A stretch of 64,000 nucleotides of DNA from Rutpela maculata (Eukaryota > Arthropoda > Insecta > Coleoptera > Cerambycidae), in contig OW386289.2 of the NCBI GenBank assembly GCA_936432065.2, positions 19,612,277 through 19,676,276 on the forward strand, written 5' to 3'. The notes under the pieces are model-generated. The model searched no databases. It saw nothing but the letters and a program-made list of their open reading frames with translations, and was not told the DNA's origin. Within the stretch, counting starts at the first letter, position 1, and every line of letters begins with the position of its first letter. Of the stretch, positions 24,725 through 38,195 are shown in pieces. The position numbers and the translations under genes were made by a program.

Positions 24725-25420
24725 TATTAGCGATTTTTTCAGAAAAGAACTAGTAAGATATTCTTAATCAGCACCTTTGGGAACCCCTTTGTACAAAATT
24801 TCATCATAGTGGGTTCAAAGATGTTGGAGATAGGGGCCGTCAAAAACAGTAATTTTTATCTATAAAACGGATTCTCAAATGAAAAAAATGTATTCTTCAT
24901 TTTTGTTCAGAATAATGTGTTGTAAAAGTATGAATTGATTTTACAACAAAATAATTATTTATTTAATAAGGCAAAAATTCTACCTACTATACCTACCATT
25001 TTTCTAACAAATAATCTTCAATAAAAACCTAAGTAAACCATGAAAACAAATGCTATTGGGCAATTAATTTAATTTAATGAATTAATTAATTAATTAATTT
25101 ATTTATTTTTTATTTATTTTACTTTTTAATTTTTGTCTTATTAAATAAACAATTATTTTGTTGTAAAATCAATTCATACTTTTATAATACATTATTCTGA
25201 ACAAAAAATGTAGAATACCTTGTTTCATTTGAGAATCCGTTTTACAGATAAAAATTATTTTTAGTTGAAAAAATAGTTTTTTTGACGGCCCCTGTCTCAA
25301 ACATCTTTGAATTCACTACGATGTAATCTTGTACAAATGGGTTTCTAAAGGTGCTGATTAAGAACATCTTACTAGTTTTTTTTTTGTAAAAAAATCGCTA
25401 ATACTTTTTTTCTACACTTA
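24725..25420. mobile_element. ~0.7-kb fold-back element
   Basis: tattagcgattttttcag pairs with ctgaaaa-type sequence near 25,395; gcacctttgggaaccc with gggtttctaaaggtgc; caaagatgttggagatagg with ctgtctcaaacatctttg; gtaaaagtatgaattgatt with aatcaattcatacttttat. The centre near 25,080 is an AATT-rich linker. Sequence left of it (24,545-24,724) starts acagtgtgtcgcacttttc, like an end of the acaggg(t)g family, but no partner is found on the right. Confidence 0.65.
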
Positions 25421-25667
25421 TACGCTACTTTTCTACGCTAATACTTTCTACCATTTGTCCGACGTATAGTAGCATCTGACCCTAAATTAGGATTGTGTTT
25501 TTTTGCATTCAGTATTCAATAATACTATACTTAATTATTATAATTTTGGTACAAAAATTTTCATGGAGAAATATCGGTCATTAAACAATAATTATTATTA
25601 TGCAGAATGATGTTTTACATATTATAAGGATAGATAGGCATTGTCCATAATCACTATAAGCTGGTAC

Positions 25668-26334
25668 TACTTCCACATCCACATAGTGGAGTGAACGTAT
25701 AATAAAGGTAAAAAAAATGTTTTTTAAACAGGCTTGGAATGCCACGAAAGGTATTTTAAGTTCGAGCAAAAAAAAATCTGTCTGTAATTTTTTTTGTGCG
25801 CACGATTACTCTGGAACCGTTTATGATGTTAACTCAAAATTTGGGACACCTGTGTATTATAACGAGATCTGGAAATAGATTATGTTTTGATCTTATTCCG
25901 TTGAAGTTTGGGATGGGGGGATAAATAGGCAAAGCAAGCAAGTGAGAGTTTATAAAATTGGGATTTAGTGTATGTACGAGAAGCCAAGTACCTAGTCAAA
26001 ATTTTTTTGACATCAGCCACTTCCACTATCACCCCCATTACCATCCCTACCCCATTATTAAAGGACGAAAAAAAAATAAAATTGTGATTTTGTGTGTGTA
26101 TAAGTACCAAAGGCCTAATTTTTTTTTGCATCAGCTATACCCCCCACTACCATCCCCACTGTCGATATGGCATTTTGTTTTATGGGCTTTTGTGGTAGAC
26201 GATTGCAAATATTATATTATTAAAGTTCTATGATCAGTTATTTCCACATAATGGACTGCAAATACAGTATCAACTTTTTCTCTTTGTAAAAGACTTGGAT
26301 GTTGAAATAGTGATTCTTTAGGAAGCGGTTTTTT
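25668..26334 (+). mobile_element. GCAGCGG-tailed element, copy-B partner of 248-917
   Basis: Same start (acttccacatccacatagtg) and tail (here aggaagcggttttttaag, with one change in the tail). It confirms that this insertion predates the A/B duplication. Confidence 0.6.
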
Positions 26335-26509
26335 AAGTCAGGTTCCCTTTACTGTATGGTGCACCTAACTGCATGACGTGATCTGTCTTGGTTCCCTGTT
26401 AAGCCTACATGGTCTCTAAAAACACAATTTAGATGGGCTAACTTGAATCGTTTTATTCTATTTGGACGTGCAAAAGAGAACAACGTCATAACTGCGGAAT
26501 ACTTATTAC

Positions 26510-26948
26510 TTACACATCCACGTAGTGAAGTTGAAGTATAGTAATCGTAAAAAAAATTTTTTTGCTCAAATTATTGAAGGGAATAAAAAGATAAAATTGT
26601 GATTTAGTGTGTATAAAGGAACAAAAGGCCTGAATAATTTTTTGGCACTCGCCACCACCTCTACCACATTATTAAAGGGAATAAAAAAATAAAATTATGA
26701 TTTATGTGTACAAGAGCCTCTAAATTTTTTGTCAACAGCTTCCCCCTCTACTACCTCCACTACCATGTTGCACATCGTTTTATGGATTTTTGGGATAGAC
26801 CATTTCAAATATTATATTATCAAAGTTCTATGAACAATTATTTTTACACAGTGGATTGCAAATATAGTATCGACATATTTTTGCTGTAAAAGGTTTGGAC
26901 AGGAAAATCTAGATGTGGAAGTAGTGATTTTTTAGGCAGCGGTTTTTT
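26510..26948 (+). mobile_element. GCAGCGG-tailed element, copy-B partner of 1,093-1,547
   Basis: Starts cttacacatccacgtagtga, ends ttaggcagcggttttttt. Slightly shorter than its partner because a gtgattatgg segment near the start is absent. Confidence 0.55.
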
Positions 26949-27049
26949 TATTAATGAACACATATATTTTTATGATGGTTATTTGAATTTATATTTCTAG
27001 TCGGTCTCCCTGCATGGTGCATCTGACGTCATGCACCTACCTTGATTGC

Positions 27050-28375
27050 ATTGGATTCGGAATGACGTCTAGAAAAATGTGCAAAAGTTTTAGGCCCGCA
27101 CATAAATAATTGCCAAAGTTATAAACTAATGAAAATTGAAAAAATAACGAGTTCCGTTTTTTGCAAATAACTCGAAAACTATTAAAAATTTTAAAGAAAG
27201 AAAGATTCTTAAAGAGGAAGAAATTCCCAATAAAAAAGTCCCGACTCCCGAAACTCTACATCTATTATTAACGAGATTATTAATGATTTTAATTTAATGT
27301 TGAAAATAGAGCTCCGCGCAGCGAACACTAAGGCGCTACGATGCTCTGGAACCGTCCGAAACAAGTAAAAATATTTTTTGTTATTAAATATTAATTTTAA
27401 AATTCACAAAAATTATGTTATTATTTAAACACTTAAAGGAACAATATCCCGATGGAAAAAATTTTTTTTTATTAATTTTAATTACTCTTACTGTTTTTAT
27501 ATTCAAAAATACTATAAGATTACATAAACTTAAAATTTTTATTGCTACTTGTTTAAACAAATTTTATAAACAAATATATAAATTACGTATTTTTGAAAAA
27601 TATTTTTCTGCCATTTTATTTGTTATAGAATATTATGATTAAAAAAAATTCTTAAAAATTGTTTTTAATTGTTTATAATCACTTTTGTCTTTTTTCATTA
27701 TTTAAACATGTTATTAAGAAAAGATTTTATTCCTAAATTTATTATTTGCAATTATCCAAAAGGTGGAAAAAATAATTTTTTTTGTTGTGAATTTATTTGT
27801 TTATTTAATAAACAATTTGTTATTAATAATCGCCGAATGTGTTTATAATTTTTTTTAGATAGAAAAAAATAACAAAAACAACCGTATACATAAACATGAA
27901 AATTCTTTTGTGAATAATAATTCAAAAATCGAGAAAATACTCGTATCAAGTATGCCGTGGAAATTGACAAAAACTAGATTCAAAACAATAATTTTGTCTG
28001 CATAACCAAAGCGTTCTGTCCGAAATGTCCATTTTATTTAACACATGTTAGAATCAAAACATAGCCTATTGCTATTCTTGTTTTATTATATGTAGGCAAA
28101 TAATATACCTACATATTTAAATAAAAAAGGTATATTTTAATCACAGTTAGAAAACACTAACGAAAATATTAGTGGGAAAAGAGCAGAGCGTTTGCCCTAA
28201 ACAACTTTATGACAGCATCAAAAAAGATGATTAAGGAATTCTTTCTGCCGCGATTTTATTATTTTAGTTTGTTTTTGGTTTTGGTATGGTAACAAGTGCA
28301 ATAAGAAGTCCTGAACTAAATCTAAGCATTGAATAAAAATAGACAAAAAACTTTCTGATAAATTGTTAACTAGCA
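27050..28375. repeat. Half fold-back plus one 0.82-kb unit (copy B)
   Basis: Matches 1,645-2,130 and then a single unit of the 2,131-4,600 array (start ttttattgctacttgttta at 27,537). Since B has one unit and A three, array size is variable. Confidence 0.8.
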
Positions 28376-28397
28376 AGAAAATAAAAACCATTAAAAA

Positions 28398-28836
28398 ACC
28401 GCTGCCCAAGGAATCACTACTTCCATATCCAGATTTTCTATCCAAGTCACTCATGACGAAAAAATTTTGTATGTGGAAATAATTATTTACGGAACTTTAA
28501 TAATCCTCTACCCCAGAAACCCATAAAACGAAACCCCACATCGGTAGTGGGGCGGGGGTGGTAGTGGGGGGTGGATGAAGTGAAAAAATATTTTGAGGTT
28601 TCTGGTCCTTGTACACACACTAAATCACATTTTTTTTCATCCCCTTTAATAATGGTGTGGTGGTGGTAATGGGGGTGGCTAATGTCAATTTTTTTTTTGA
28701 GACCTTAGCTTCTCTTATATATACTAAATACCAATTTTATGGACTCTTACCTACTAGATTTACCTATTTACCCCAAATTTACCCCAATTTACTCCCCAAC
28801 CCTTCGACGGAACAAGATGAAAATATAATCTAGTAA
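28398..28836 (-). mobile_element. GCAGCGG-tailed element inserted in copy B only
   Basis: Copy A reads aaaaccattaaaaattactg without a break; copy B has 439 bp in between, starting aaccgctgcccaaggaatca (the tail, reversed) and ending ataatctag. It is 5'-truncated: the part with gtgcgcacg and the cttccac start is missing. A clean target duplication is not obvious. The G-rich stretch 28,549-28,574 is on the plus strand of this insert. This is the best evidence that the family moved after the segmental duplication. Confidence 0.7.
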
Positions 28837-29411
28837 TTACTGTCTCTGTATAATTTAAGAAGTATAGTGTAATAATGCATAAATCTGTAACGAAAGTGAG
28901 TGAAACTATATCTTTTATTGCTTTATTTTTCGAGTTGTTTATAAAATATTGAAGTTAAAAATATCACGTGTCTATTCAAAAAATAAAGAAAAAATTTGTA
29001 CCTTCTACAAATAATTCTTTTCGTGAAATATACGTCATTACCTCTAGGACTGCGGTTTTCGCCATGTATTTTTACGGAATTGAAAATTATTTTTTCTGTA
29101 CTAAAGCACTTCTTATAAACAATGACTTTCATTTTATTTCAAATTTCCAACTGCTCAGTTAATTTGTTGTAATGTATTCTAATGTTTTGATTATTTAATT
29201 TTAACAAATTCTAACATAATTCTTTATACTTCATTTATACATTTTATTTTCGTCATAGTAATTTAGGACTAATAATTTTTTAGTTAGATTTATGGCTGAA
29301 TACTGTAATATAACTCTATCTTGCTTTAAACAGTAGATTTTGTATACCATTGGCAACAGTTCTTTTGGCATTTGAGACGCTTTGTTTTATTGCTCTGTGC
29401 AAGAAAGCAAC

Positions 29412-29589
29412 TGTCACCAGATTTAAGTTGAATGTAGGTAGAAGAATGTAAAAAAAAGGTGCACAAAAGAGTTTACGCACAAAAGGAAGAGGTCAGCCTA
29501 AACTAGCTTCCCCATATACATTAAGAAAACATATTATGACGATACGCAGTATTACATTAGATTGAGAAAACTATTAAACAAAATTTTTA
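29412..29589. repeat. Joining repeat specific to copy B
   Basis: gcacaaaagagtttacgcac, ggtcagcctaaactagc and cagtattacattagatt match the block near 24,280-24,400. It fills the place of the A-only 3.1 kb. Confidence 0.55.
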
Positions 29590-29937
29590 TATAATTATAA
29601 ACAATTATATAAAATAAAATATAAATATTATACTACCTTTAATAACGATAATATAACTATCAAATGTACCGTTTTTTTATTATAACCATTATACGAGAGA
29701 ATTTTATGCTCTACCGAAAAGTTACGTATATTGTTTTGCCTTATCTTGCTTAATTTTTTTTTTTTTTTTTTTATTAGCCTTGTTTATATTCAAAATATTG
29801 ACGAAAAAGCATTGCATTTTGTTGCAATTATTGTTAGTAACTTTTGAACCCGAAAAGAAAGAAAAGAAAAGAATATCACACAAATTCCTTTTTAAGCGTA
29901 TCTGCGAAGACTAATTAATGTCGGGCACAAGTATATT

Positions 29938-31814
29938 ATATGCTTGCACTAATAGTACAGTGTAACTAGAGGTTTTAACTTCGGAATAATGTCATATTGA
30001 ACGGATTTAGTTCATTTTTGGAGGTATAATAGTAAATGCTTGACAGAAAAGTTTCTATATTGTGCAGGGGCTTGCTAATTTATAGAGGGTGAATGCCACC
30101 CCCTTTCAGGGGGTGGCACTTAAAAAATATATATACATATATTCATTGGAGCTGAAATAGAATCAAACTTTAAGAAGAAAAGGTTCTATGCAAATTTTCA
30201 CATAAATTGATAGTTTTTAAGTTATAACTTCAAAATTGCGATTTTAGCTTAAAAAAAAGGTATTTCCAAACGGCTTTCGTCAAGTATCTCGAAAAGTATT
30301 ACTTTATCGAAAAAATGTGACAGACCAATTACAGAAAGTACAAACTGGGAAATAATTATATTTTTTGTTTATTGATGTAGGATTAATAATTTCGGAGATA
30401 TTTAAGTTTATATTTGGTATCCAAGTGTTTTGAAATTACCTTTAAAGTTTAAAATGCATTTTTTTCTAAAGCAAGTGCTTTAAATGAGCAAACAAATTTG
30501 AACATCTAGGTAATGCTACATCCTAACGAAAAACTGTATTTGAGATAATTTCTTTAAATTACTGGCTAATTAGAGTAACAAAATGGCGACCTTTTTATAT
30601 AAAAAAATATAAATACGCTCATTTTTACATCATAACTTCTGTACTTCTTATGCAACGGGAACGAGTAAAAAATAATTTGAAAGCGCAATTAATTGTCTTT
30701 AATTTCATTTCTTAGTATGCGTGACGTAGGTGTCTCAATTTCTGAGATATTTAACATTTAAAAACTGCATTTTACGACTTATAAACGTTCGGACGCCGTT
30801 TGTAAACTTTCATATCTCCGAAACTATTAAATCTATGTAAATAAATAAACAAGCTAAATTCATTATCAGTTTATGAGCTTTATTTCTGGTCTCTACCCAT
30901 TTTTCAATAAAACTAATATTTATTGAGATACCCATTTGGACAAGGAAAACAAAATATCGTTTTATCGAAAATACCTTTATAGTTTAAACTGTATTTTTTT
31001 CTAAAGCAAGTGCTGTATACAAACCAAAAAATTTGACATCTACGTCATGCTACATATTAATGAGAAACAGTGTTTGAAATTCCTTTTTTTAATTACTGGC
31101 TAATTACAGGAACAAAATGGCGACGTTGTTTAAAAAAAAATGTGTAGACGCACATTGCTTCGGTCATAACTTCCTTGTTTTTTATGCTATAGAAACAAAT
31201 AAAAAAACAGTTGAAAGCTTAATTAATAACCTATTATTCTACCTACTAGCATCCTTGACGTATGTGTCACAGTTTCTGAGATATTTAACTCTCACTCTAA
31301 ATAATTATCTTATGAACCCTTGGATGCCAAATGTAAACTTAAATATCTCCGAAATTATTAATCCTACACCAATAAACAAAAAATATAATTAATTCCCAGT
31401 TTGTACTTTATGTAATTGGTCTGTAACATTTTTTCGATAAAGTAATACTTCTCGAGATACCTGACGAAAGCCGTTTGGAAAACTTTTTTTTAAGCTAAAA
31501 TCGCAATTTTGAAGTTATAACTTAAAAACTATCAATTTGTGTGAAAAATTGCATAGAACCTTTTCTTCTTAAAATTTGATTATACTTCAGCTCCAATAAA
31601 TATATATATTTTTTAAGTGCCACCCCCTGAGAGGGGGTGGCACTTACCCCCTAATTAGCAAGACCCCGCACAATATAGAAACTTTTGTGTGAAGCTTATA
31701 CTTCCAAAATGAACGAAATCCATTCAATATGACATTATTCCGAAGTTTTGCATATTTTCACCTCTAGGTACTAGACTATAATAATAATTATTATTTTTAT
31801 TAGTGCAAGCATAT
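29938..31814. mobile_element. Fold-back element, copy B (both arms full length)
   Basis: Arms of about 0.45 kb pair from atatgcttgcact at the left to agtgcaagcatat at the right. Pairs include gccaccccctttcagggggt with ccccctgagagggggtggc, caaacggctttcgtcaagta with its complement at 31,465, and ttgatgtaggattaataatt with ttaatcctacaccaataaac. Between the arms sit the two diverged direct repeats ending agtaacaaaatggcgac / aggaacaaaatggcgacg. No ORF for a transposase; the 91-residue ORF at 31,117-31,392 spans repeat and arm and is not gene-like. Confidence 0.8.
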
Positions 31815-32761
31815 AACATATAAGCAATAAAAGAAAATATTAAAGTTTTGCTTGCCATACTTAAAAGGGAACTTTGTGCTTTATAGTACGTCGGGTACAT
31901 GACTATATAAGCCAATAATCTGCACTTTTTGATTGGGATGTGCCACTTTCTGTGGTCATAGTTGATGCCAAAAGGTAACTTTCCAGATAGGGAGCCACTT
32001 TAAAATCCGTGCAACACCAAAATGGCGACCATTAAAGATGGCTGCCATTAGCCACAATGAATGTTTTTTTATCTCAGCTCCTAATGGTTCGATTTCTATT
32101 TTCTTTTTTTTTTGGTTGGGAGCTCTTGTAAAGAAGACACTTTTTTGTCCCTATACGTTTATCTGTACACTTTAAGGGTTCTGCGCAATTTAAGAAAATA
32201 TATATTTTTAATTTTTAAAGATATTTCTTTGCACAGTGGGACAAACTGAATCTGAAAACTTATTTCATATAATGCAACTTTCAATTGATGTTAACTTGGG
32301 ACAGCTGGTACATAGTAAAGGTCATTGTAATAACTTTTTCAAAATTAAGCCTATAAGTATTATAGTGACAGTGAAATAAAATTAAATAAAAACTTATAAA
32401 TACTTCAAAGAGAACTTCATGCTTTGTTGTTATTTGATGGCAATCATTTTTTGCTCATATTTGACCCATGTACTCGGAAACACAAAGGTCACTTGCTGTC
32501 TCAAAATAAGTACATTTTCAAAAGAAAAATTGCATCAAAGGATTCTTTTACTATTATACCTGATGTTACTGTACTATTAAAACAATTCGTTTGATATATC
32601 TATGTTAGGTAAATAAACGTAATTTAATTTCTACCCCCTTGCATCTTTTTATTTTACTGTTAATAAGGCAATACTTTAAAAGTGGAAAACAAAAAATGAG
32701 GACAAATTCAAAATATTTAAATACTTATAGGCCTACCACGGAGTAATTACATTATCAGTTA

Positions 32762-33004
32762 TTAATAATTAATGTCTATTTTCATAAAAAAATTACCTAA
32801 TATTTTATTAGGTTCTTCTAATATATCTTCAAATTCGTAACAATGAATAATAAAAAACGTAACTGTTATATTATTTTGGCGATCAAAGAATGAATACATT
32901 TCCTTTAATAGCTGGCCCTCCATTAGCGTCTCTACTGTAAACAGTAATGGTAGTGGCGCGGTATAGCAAGTACTCCTATTATGTTGTGCTTCGTAACGAT
33001 GCAT
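32762..33004 (-). CDS. Short conserved ORF, copy-B partner of 11,348-11,578
   Basis: An 80-residue minus-strand ORF. It shares ESFF/QNNITVTFFIIHC-type sequence with its A partner, one residue shorter near the N-terminus through a 3-nt indel. The C-terminal residues differ after a single-base indel in an A run. Function unknown. Confidence 0.25.
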   Translation of the reverse strand: MHRYEAQHNRSTCYTAPLPLLFTVETLMEGQLLKEMYSFFDRQNNITVTFFIIHCYEFEDILEEPNKILGNFFMKIDINY

Positions 33005-33044
33005 GCATCAAAGAAATATATATTATAAAAATATAACCTACTGA

Positions 33045-33447
<403 letters not shown>

Positions 33448-34194
33448 CCTGCAAATAATGCTGCGTCCGTACATGTGCACGATACCATACACTGCTGCGT
33501 CCTGTACAATACTGCGTCTGTATACCGGACGCAGTATTGTTTTCCCGTGTTATCTTCAATAAATCTCTGAAATGGTCGATTTTCAGCACCTCAAAATGTT
33601 CTTCGTCTCCTGGGTTATATGTAAACATAGAAATGAGTTCTGTTTCGTTTCAATTGAGCAAAATATCGACCCGAGTTTTTTTTGGATTCGGACGCAGTAT
33701 CATATGTTCCGTAAAACTAAAAGTATATTTTTAGTTCCATCGAATTATGTTTGGGGGCGCATAGATTTGTGAACATAAATATACTTCAAATATTCTCTAT
33801 TCAAAAATCGTATAATGCTGCGTCCGAGATTTGACAACACCGGCGCTATCAAATATCCAGTCATTCTTTCATGCTTACTTGGAAAGCCGGAGTTCGGACG
33901 AGTGTAAAATTCTTGTGAACATTTATATAAGTTTACAAGTAATTATGTTTCATATTTAAACAGTTATCTTCTTACTTATAATCTGAATGTTTTTATCACA
34001 GAAATTTATTTTCAGGAAATGAAATTAATTTCAACGGAAAATAATTTACAAATATTTAGTTATATATAATCATAAAAACAATACCTCCTCCAAAATTAAA
34101 CTGGTAAGCCGTTACTTTGTGGTAATTAATTATGATGATATAATAATGAAACACCAGCATTAACATTTACTTTATTTTTTACCGCCAAATTATT

Positions 34195-34911
34195 CTAACT
34201 TGCACCTTACTGCAGTTCGGCACTCAACGTGACATTTTCAGATGATTAAAGAAAATGAACATACAAAGGCAGTCAGTCTACAGGACATTATGCTAATTTT
34301 ATGGTTACTGTTTTGAATAAGGAAATAGGAGAACTACAGACAATATTGTGAATGTAAATAGGATTAGAAATATTAATAAGATATTGTAGGTAATATTCTA
34401 GGTATGCTAATTTAGGTGCAACAAAAATCTATGACTAATATAAACTACTTTTGGTTATTTTATTTACTCTTATTAGGTTATATACTAATTAATGAACTGC
34501 TTTTGAACAATTTATAGTATCCATAAACAAATAGCGTGAGTTATAATGAGTGAGTTATTATAAATCACTAGGTGATAGTGCCAATCATCTGTATCTTCAT
34601 GCCTAGCCTATCCAATCGACGTAGCGCGCTTCACGAAGATGTGGGTCTGCCCGAGAGAAATCCTTAAATTAAGTTAAGTTAAATTTTACAGTTAATTTTA
34701 TTAATAAACAAACTGAGTACCTAATTAAAACAAAATTTTCTCAATTTAATATTTATTGTTATAATCGTAGATAAAGTATAGTATTCAACTTGCGGTAATG
34801 GTAATAACCCACTTGATGAATTACAGCACTTGCCTGCGGCTCATGCTGTAAACTTCATTTGCGTGAGTTATTACCTACATTACCGCTCGTTGAATAATAG
34901 GTATACTACAA
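34195..34911. repeat. B-only segment ending in an X-family hairpin
   Basis: About 680 bp absent from A. Its right end forms a hairpin: gtattcaacttgcggtaatgg with ctacattaccgctcgttgaa, bordered by aatcgtagataaagtatagt, which resembles the ends of hairpin X at 52,839. Copy A keeps the right half of the hairpin (tacctacattaccgcacg), so A probably lost this segment rather than B gaining it. Confidence 0.55.
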
Positions 34912-35656
34912 GTTCATCAAATAGTGTGGTTTATTATAAGTCTAATAACTATAAATAGAACCATTATTATACCTTTTTGTTTGATAAAAAGGGAGGTTGA
35001 AATTTTAGGTTTTTCCAGAAACGGTTAGATGCATGATGCATGAAATTTGGCAGACATATTTTTTGTTGAAATCTATTAGATCGTGTTAAGACGAAATTTC
35101 GATTTTCACTTTTTGAAGAGGTCAAAACGGGGGTGGTAGATGGTTTAAAGCACACCTGTATTTTTGAAATCACTTCTAAGAAAATAAGAAGACGCGCACG
35201 TATTTGACGGTTTTCAAAAGGAGACCTCCGAACGGGTGAACGGGGAGGGGGGGTTTTTTAAGCCTTCCGGAAACGGTTAAACCCAGAATCATGAAATTTG
35301 GTATAAATACTTTTTATTAGAATCTGTTAGACACGAGTAGGATGAAATTTCAATTTTCACTTTTTAAAGTGGTGAAAACGGGGGTGGTAGATGGTCTAAA
35401 GAGTACCCGTATCTCTGAAATCGCGTAAGTCAGAAACGCGATATTCCAGCGATAGGCTTTCCTGAGGAAATAAGGAGACACGTATTCGACGGTTTTTAAA
35501 AAGAGACACCGCGAACAAGTGAACAGGGAGAGGGATGTTTTAAGCATGAAATTTGACACATACCCGCCCATGTGTTCTATTGTGGATTAAAATAATTATT
35601 TTTTCGTTTAACTCGCTCTAACACAAAAAAAGAATAATGGATTGTTATCAAATTGC

Positions 35657-35929
35657 GATGTGCAATGGGTTTCCCCGAGTACTATACATGCGCAGTGGGT
35701 TTCCTCGAGTACAATGGATGCGCAGTGGATTTCCTCGAGTGCAATTTATGCGCAGTGGGTTTCCCCGAGTACTATGGATGCGTAGAAGGTTTCCTTGAGT
35801 GCGCAATGAATGCGCAGTAGGTTTCTCCGGGTACCATGAATGCGCAGTGGGTTTCCACGAGTATTATAGATGTGCAGTGGGTTTCCTTGAGGATGCGTAG
35901 TAGGTTTCCCCGAGTACCATGCGTACCCT
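35657..35929. repeat. 30-bp minisatellite, 9 units (copy B)
   Basis: Nine units of the same type as in copy A, two of them 32 and about 22 bp long, which breaks the frame that is open in A. Confidence 0.9.
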
Positions 35930-36406
35930 GATTCTCAATTTTAACAAAACTTTGATTTAAGAATGTTGGGTTATTCCTATTGTTGTGTTAAATTTGATTC
36001 GTTTAGAGTCGTTTGGTTAAGATTGTTGGGTTGTAGGGAACACGGTTTCAAATTCATGTCACCTTAAAATGGCTATAACTTTGCGAAGAAACATCATAGA
36101 TGACCATTCGAAAGCTTATTTTAAAGAGGAATGATGTTACTAAATGATGTATTTATTAGAAATAAGCTGAAAAATTTTTTGGGTTCTAGACACAACTTCA
36201 AAACTTACTAAGAAAGTCATTTTTTAAGTACTTAACCTCAAATATTTCAAAATCCTGACGTGATGGGCCAATTCTGAGGCTAGATTCGGATTCAGCGCGA
36301 AAAATTACTTCTGAAATGACCTTAGCTGCACAACAACATTCATGACCTGTGTTATTGAACTGTCAAACTGGATAATATAAGTGAAAACATCCCCAAGGGA
36401 TCTTAT

Positions 36407-37140
36407 CAGTGAAATGAAATCGCCGAGAATCGCATATACGAAAATGCAATTTTTGTGAGTCAGTCCGTCAATTTCTTTTCAGTATTGAAAGTCACTGCTC
36501 ATTCTTTTTGCCTGCCTAATGATATGCAAAATCATATATGTAAGTTTTATCTGGCTATATATAATTTTGTATCGCAAATTACCAAATATAAGCCACTTTT
36601 CGAGCGGCTTTTACACCGTTATTGTAATACATTCTGGCGATTAAGTAAAATGCTAGAATCTCTAAAACGATTATTTTTTGTGTAATTTTATAGCAATGTG
36701 TTCCAGATCTTTTTATAATACATACACGTAACAACTATTAAGTTAATATCTTAAACCGTCCCACATGAAACGTGCATACAAAAAATACAGACAGGCCGAT
36801 AGATACAATTTCTTTTTGCCCTCAAATTTAAAATCTCGATATTTCATGACATCTAAACCGATTTCAACAAAAAAAAAATTGAAGTTTTTTTTTACGATTA
36901 CTATACTTCCAATCCACTATTTGGATGTGGAAGTAAAATTTACGATTCAAATCATCCAATGTCCCAAATTGGGATACAAATTGTGCGAAAATTATTAAGT
37001 AATTATAAATACTGATTTAATGAAGCTAAAATATTATGACATGAGGGTTTATTGATACATCTGAAAGTGTATTTTAAATAAAAAGAAACATTTCTTATTA
37101 TAAAAACACAATTTGTAATGTTAAATGTTAATAAAATTGA
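36407..37140. other. Linker between copy B and the large inverted repeat
   Basis: No gene recognised; a 76-residue ORF at 36,455-36,685 has no family features. At 36,766-36,936 there is the 5' end of a GCAGCGG-tailed element in minus orientation, ending in actatttggatgtggaagta. The rest is AT-rich and may be the continuation of arm 1. Confidence 0.4.
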
Positions 37141-37451
37141 ACATGCCTCAAGTTTAACAACAGGTATTTTTCTTTATAGTGTAAAATATTATAAAAAAAT
37201 CTGAGGCCTTGGCTTCTAGTAGGTATACTTATTCACCAAAACTACACTAACATTTTTCTTTGTATGTCTTACAAAACATTTTTTGTAATAAATATAAAAT
37301 GTTTTTTTCCATGAGATTATTTTAAGGGTAACTAAATGAACTATATTTCACAATAGAAATATGAAACATTTCATTTCTTGTTTCTTATTTATAACAAATT
37401 CGGATAAAAACATACATTATTTTTAATGAAAATATATGCCATTTGATTTAG

Positions 37452-38191
37452 TACAGGGTGCGCCACTTAAAACTGCCCATACTTGTAACTTTTTTATTTT
37501 TAAGGCGATGACCTTGTTGAGCACATCAAATTGTAGAAATTTTTAAAACCTTAAACACGCATACAGAGTGATTTAAAAAAAAATTGAAAAAATTGTTAAG
37601 AAAGGAAACTTAATTTCTTTGAATATTTTTTTACCTCACCTTGTACATGAAATGTGTTAATGTTTTCTTATAAAGGTTTTAATTAGCTTCAATTTATGTT
37701 AAAAATAAAGTTTTAAGAATAAAAATTCCTATTATTTAGTACATTTTAATAGAGTTTGTTTTTAAAAATATTTATTTCTTTTGTTTCTTGTTGCTGTTTT
37801 GTTACGTTGAGGATTTTTTGTGATATGTCTTTTACAAATAAAGCATAAAATTATTATTTACATTTTTTCAGATATTTTAAAAAAATTAGGAGTCGGAAGG
37901 AGTGTTTTTAATTTCTTTCTCTAAAACCAAAAAGAATTTCGGATATGACGTAATAAACATAACATAAATTGAAGCTAATTAAAACTTTTATAAGAAAACA
38001 TTGACGCAGTTCATGTACGGGATGAGGTAAACAAATATTCAAGGAAATTAAGTTTTCTTTCTTAACAATTATTTTAATTTTTTTTAAATCACTCTGTACA
38101 CATGTTTAAATGCCTTAAAACTATCTACAATTTGATATGCCCAACATGGTCGTAGTTTAAAAAATAAGAAAGTTGCAAGCCTGGGGAGTTT
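37452..38191. mobile_element. acagggtgcgcc TIR element, right end lost
   Basis: Left end tacagggtgcgccacttaaa and interior match the complete copy in arm 2 (62,902-63,659). Here the right end stops at ctggggagtttt; the terminal gtggcgcaccctgta is deleted together with adjacent bases. Confidence 0.65.
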
Positions 38192-38195
38192 TGTT

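Larger units (their letters stand above)
25470..29411. repeat. Segmental repeat copy B, left part (partner of 1-5,231)
   Basis: Follows 1-5,231 from tagcatctgaccctaaatt to aactgtcaccag. Specific to B: loss of ~55 bp at the start, a single 0.82-kb unit instead of three, and a 439-bp insertion at 28,398-28,836. After 29,411 about 180 bp of other repeat (also found near 24,300) leads to the next shared part. Confidence 0.85.
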
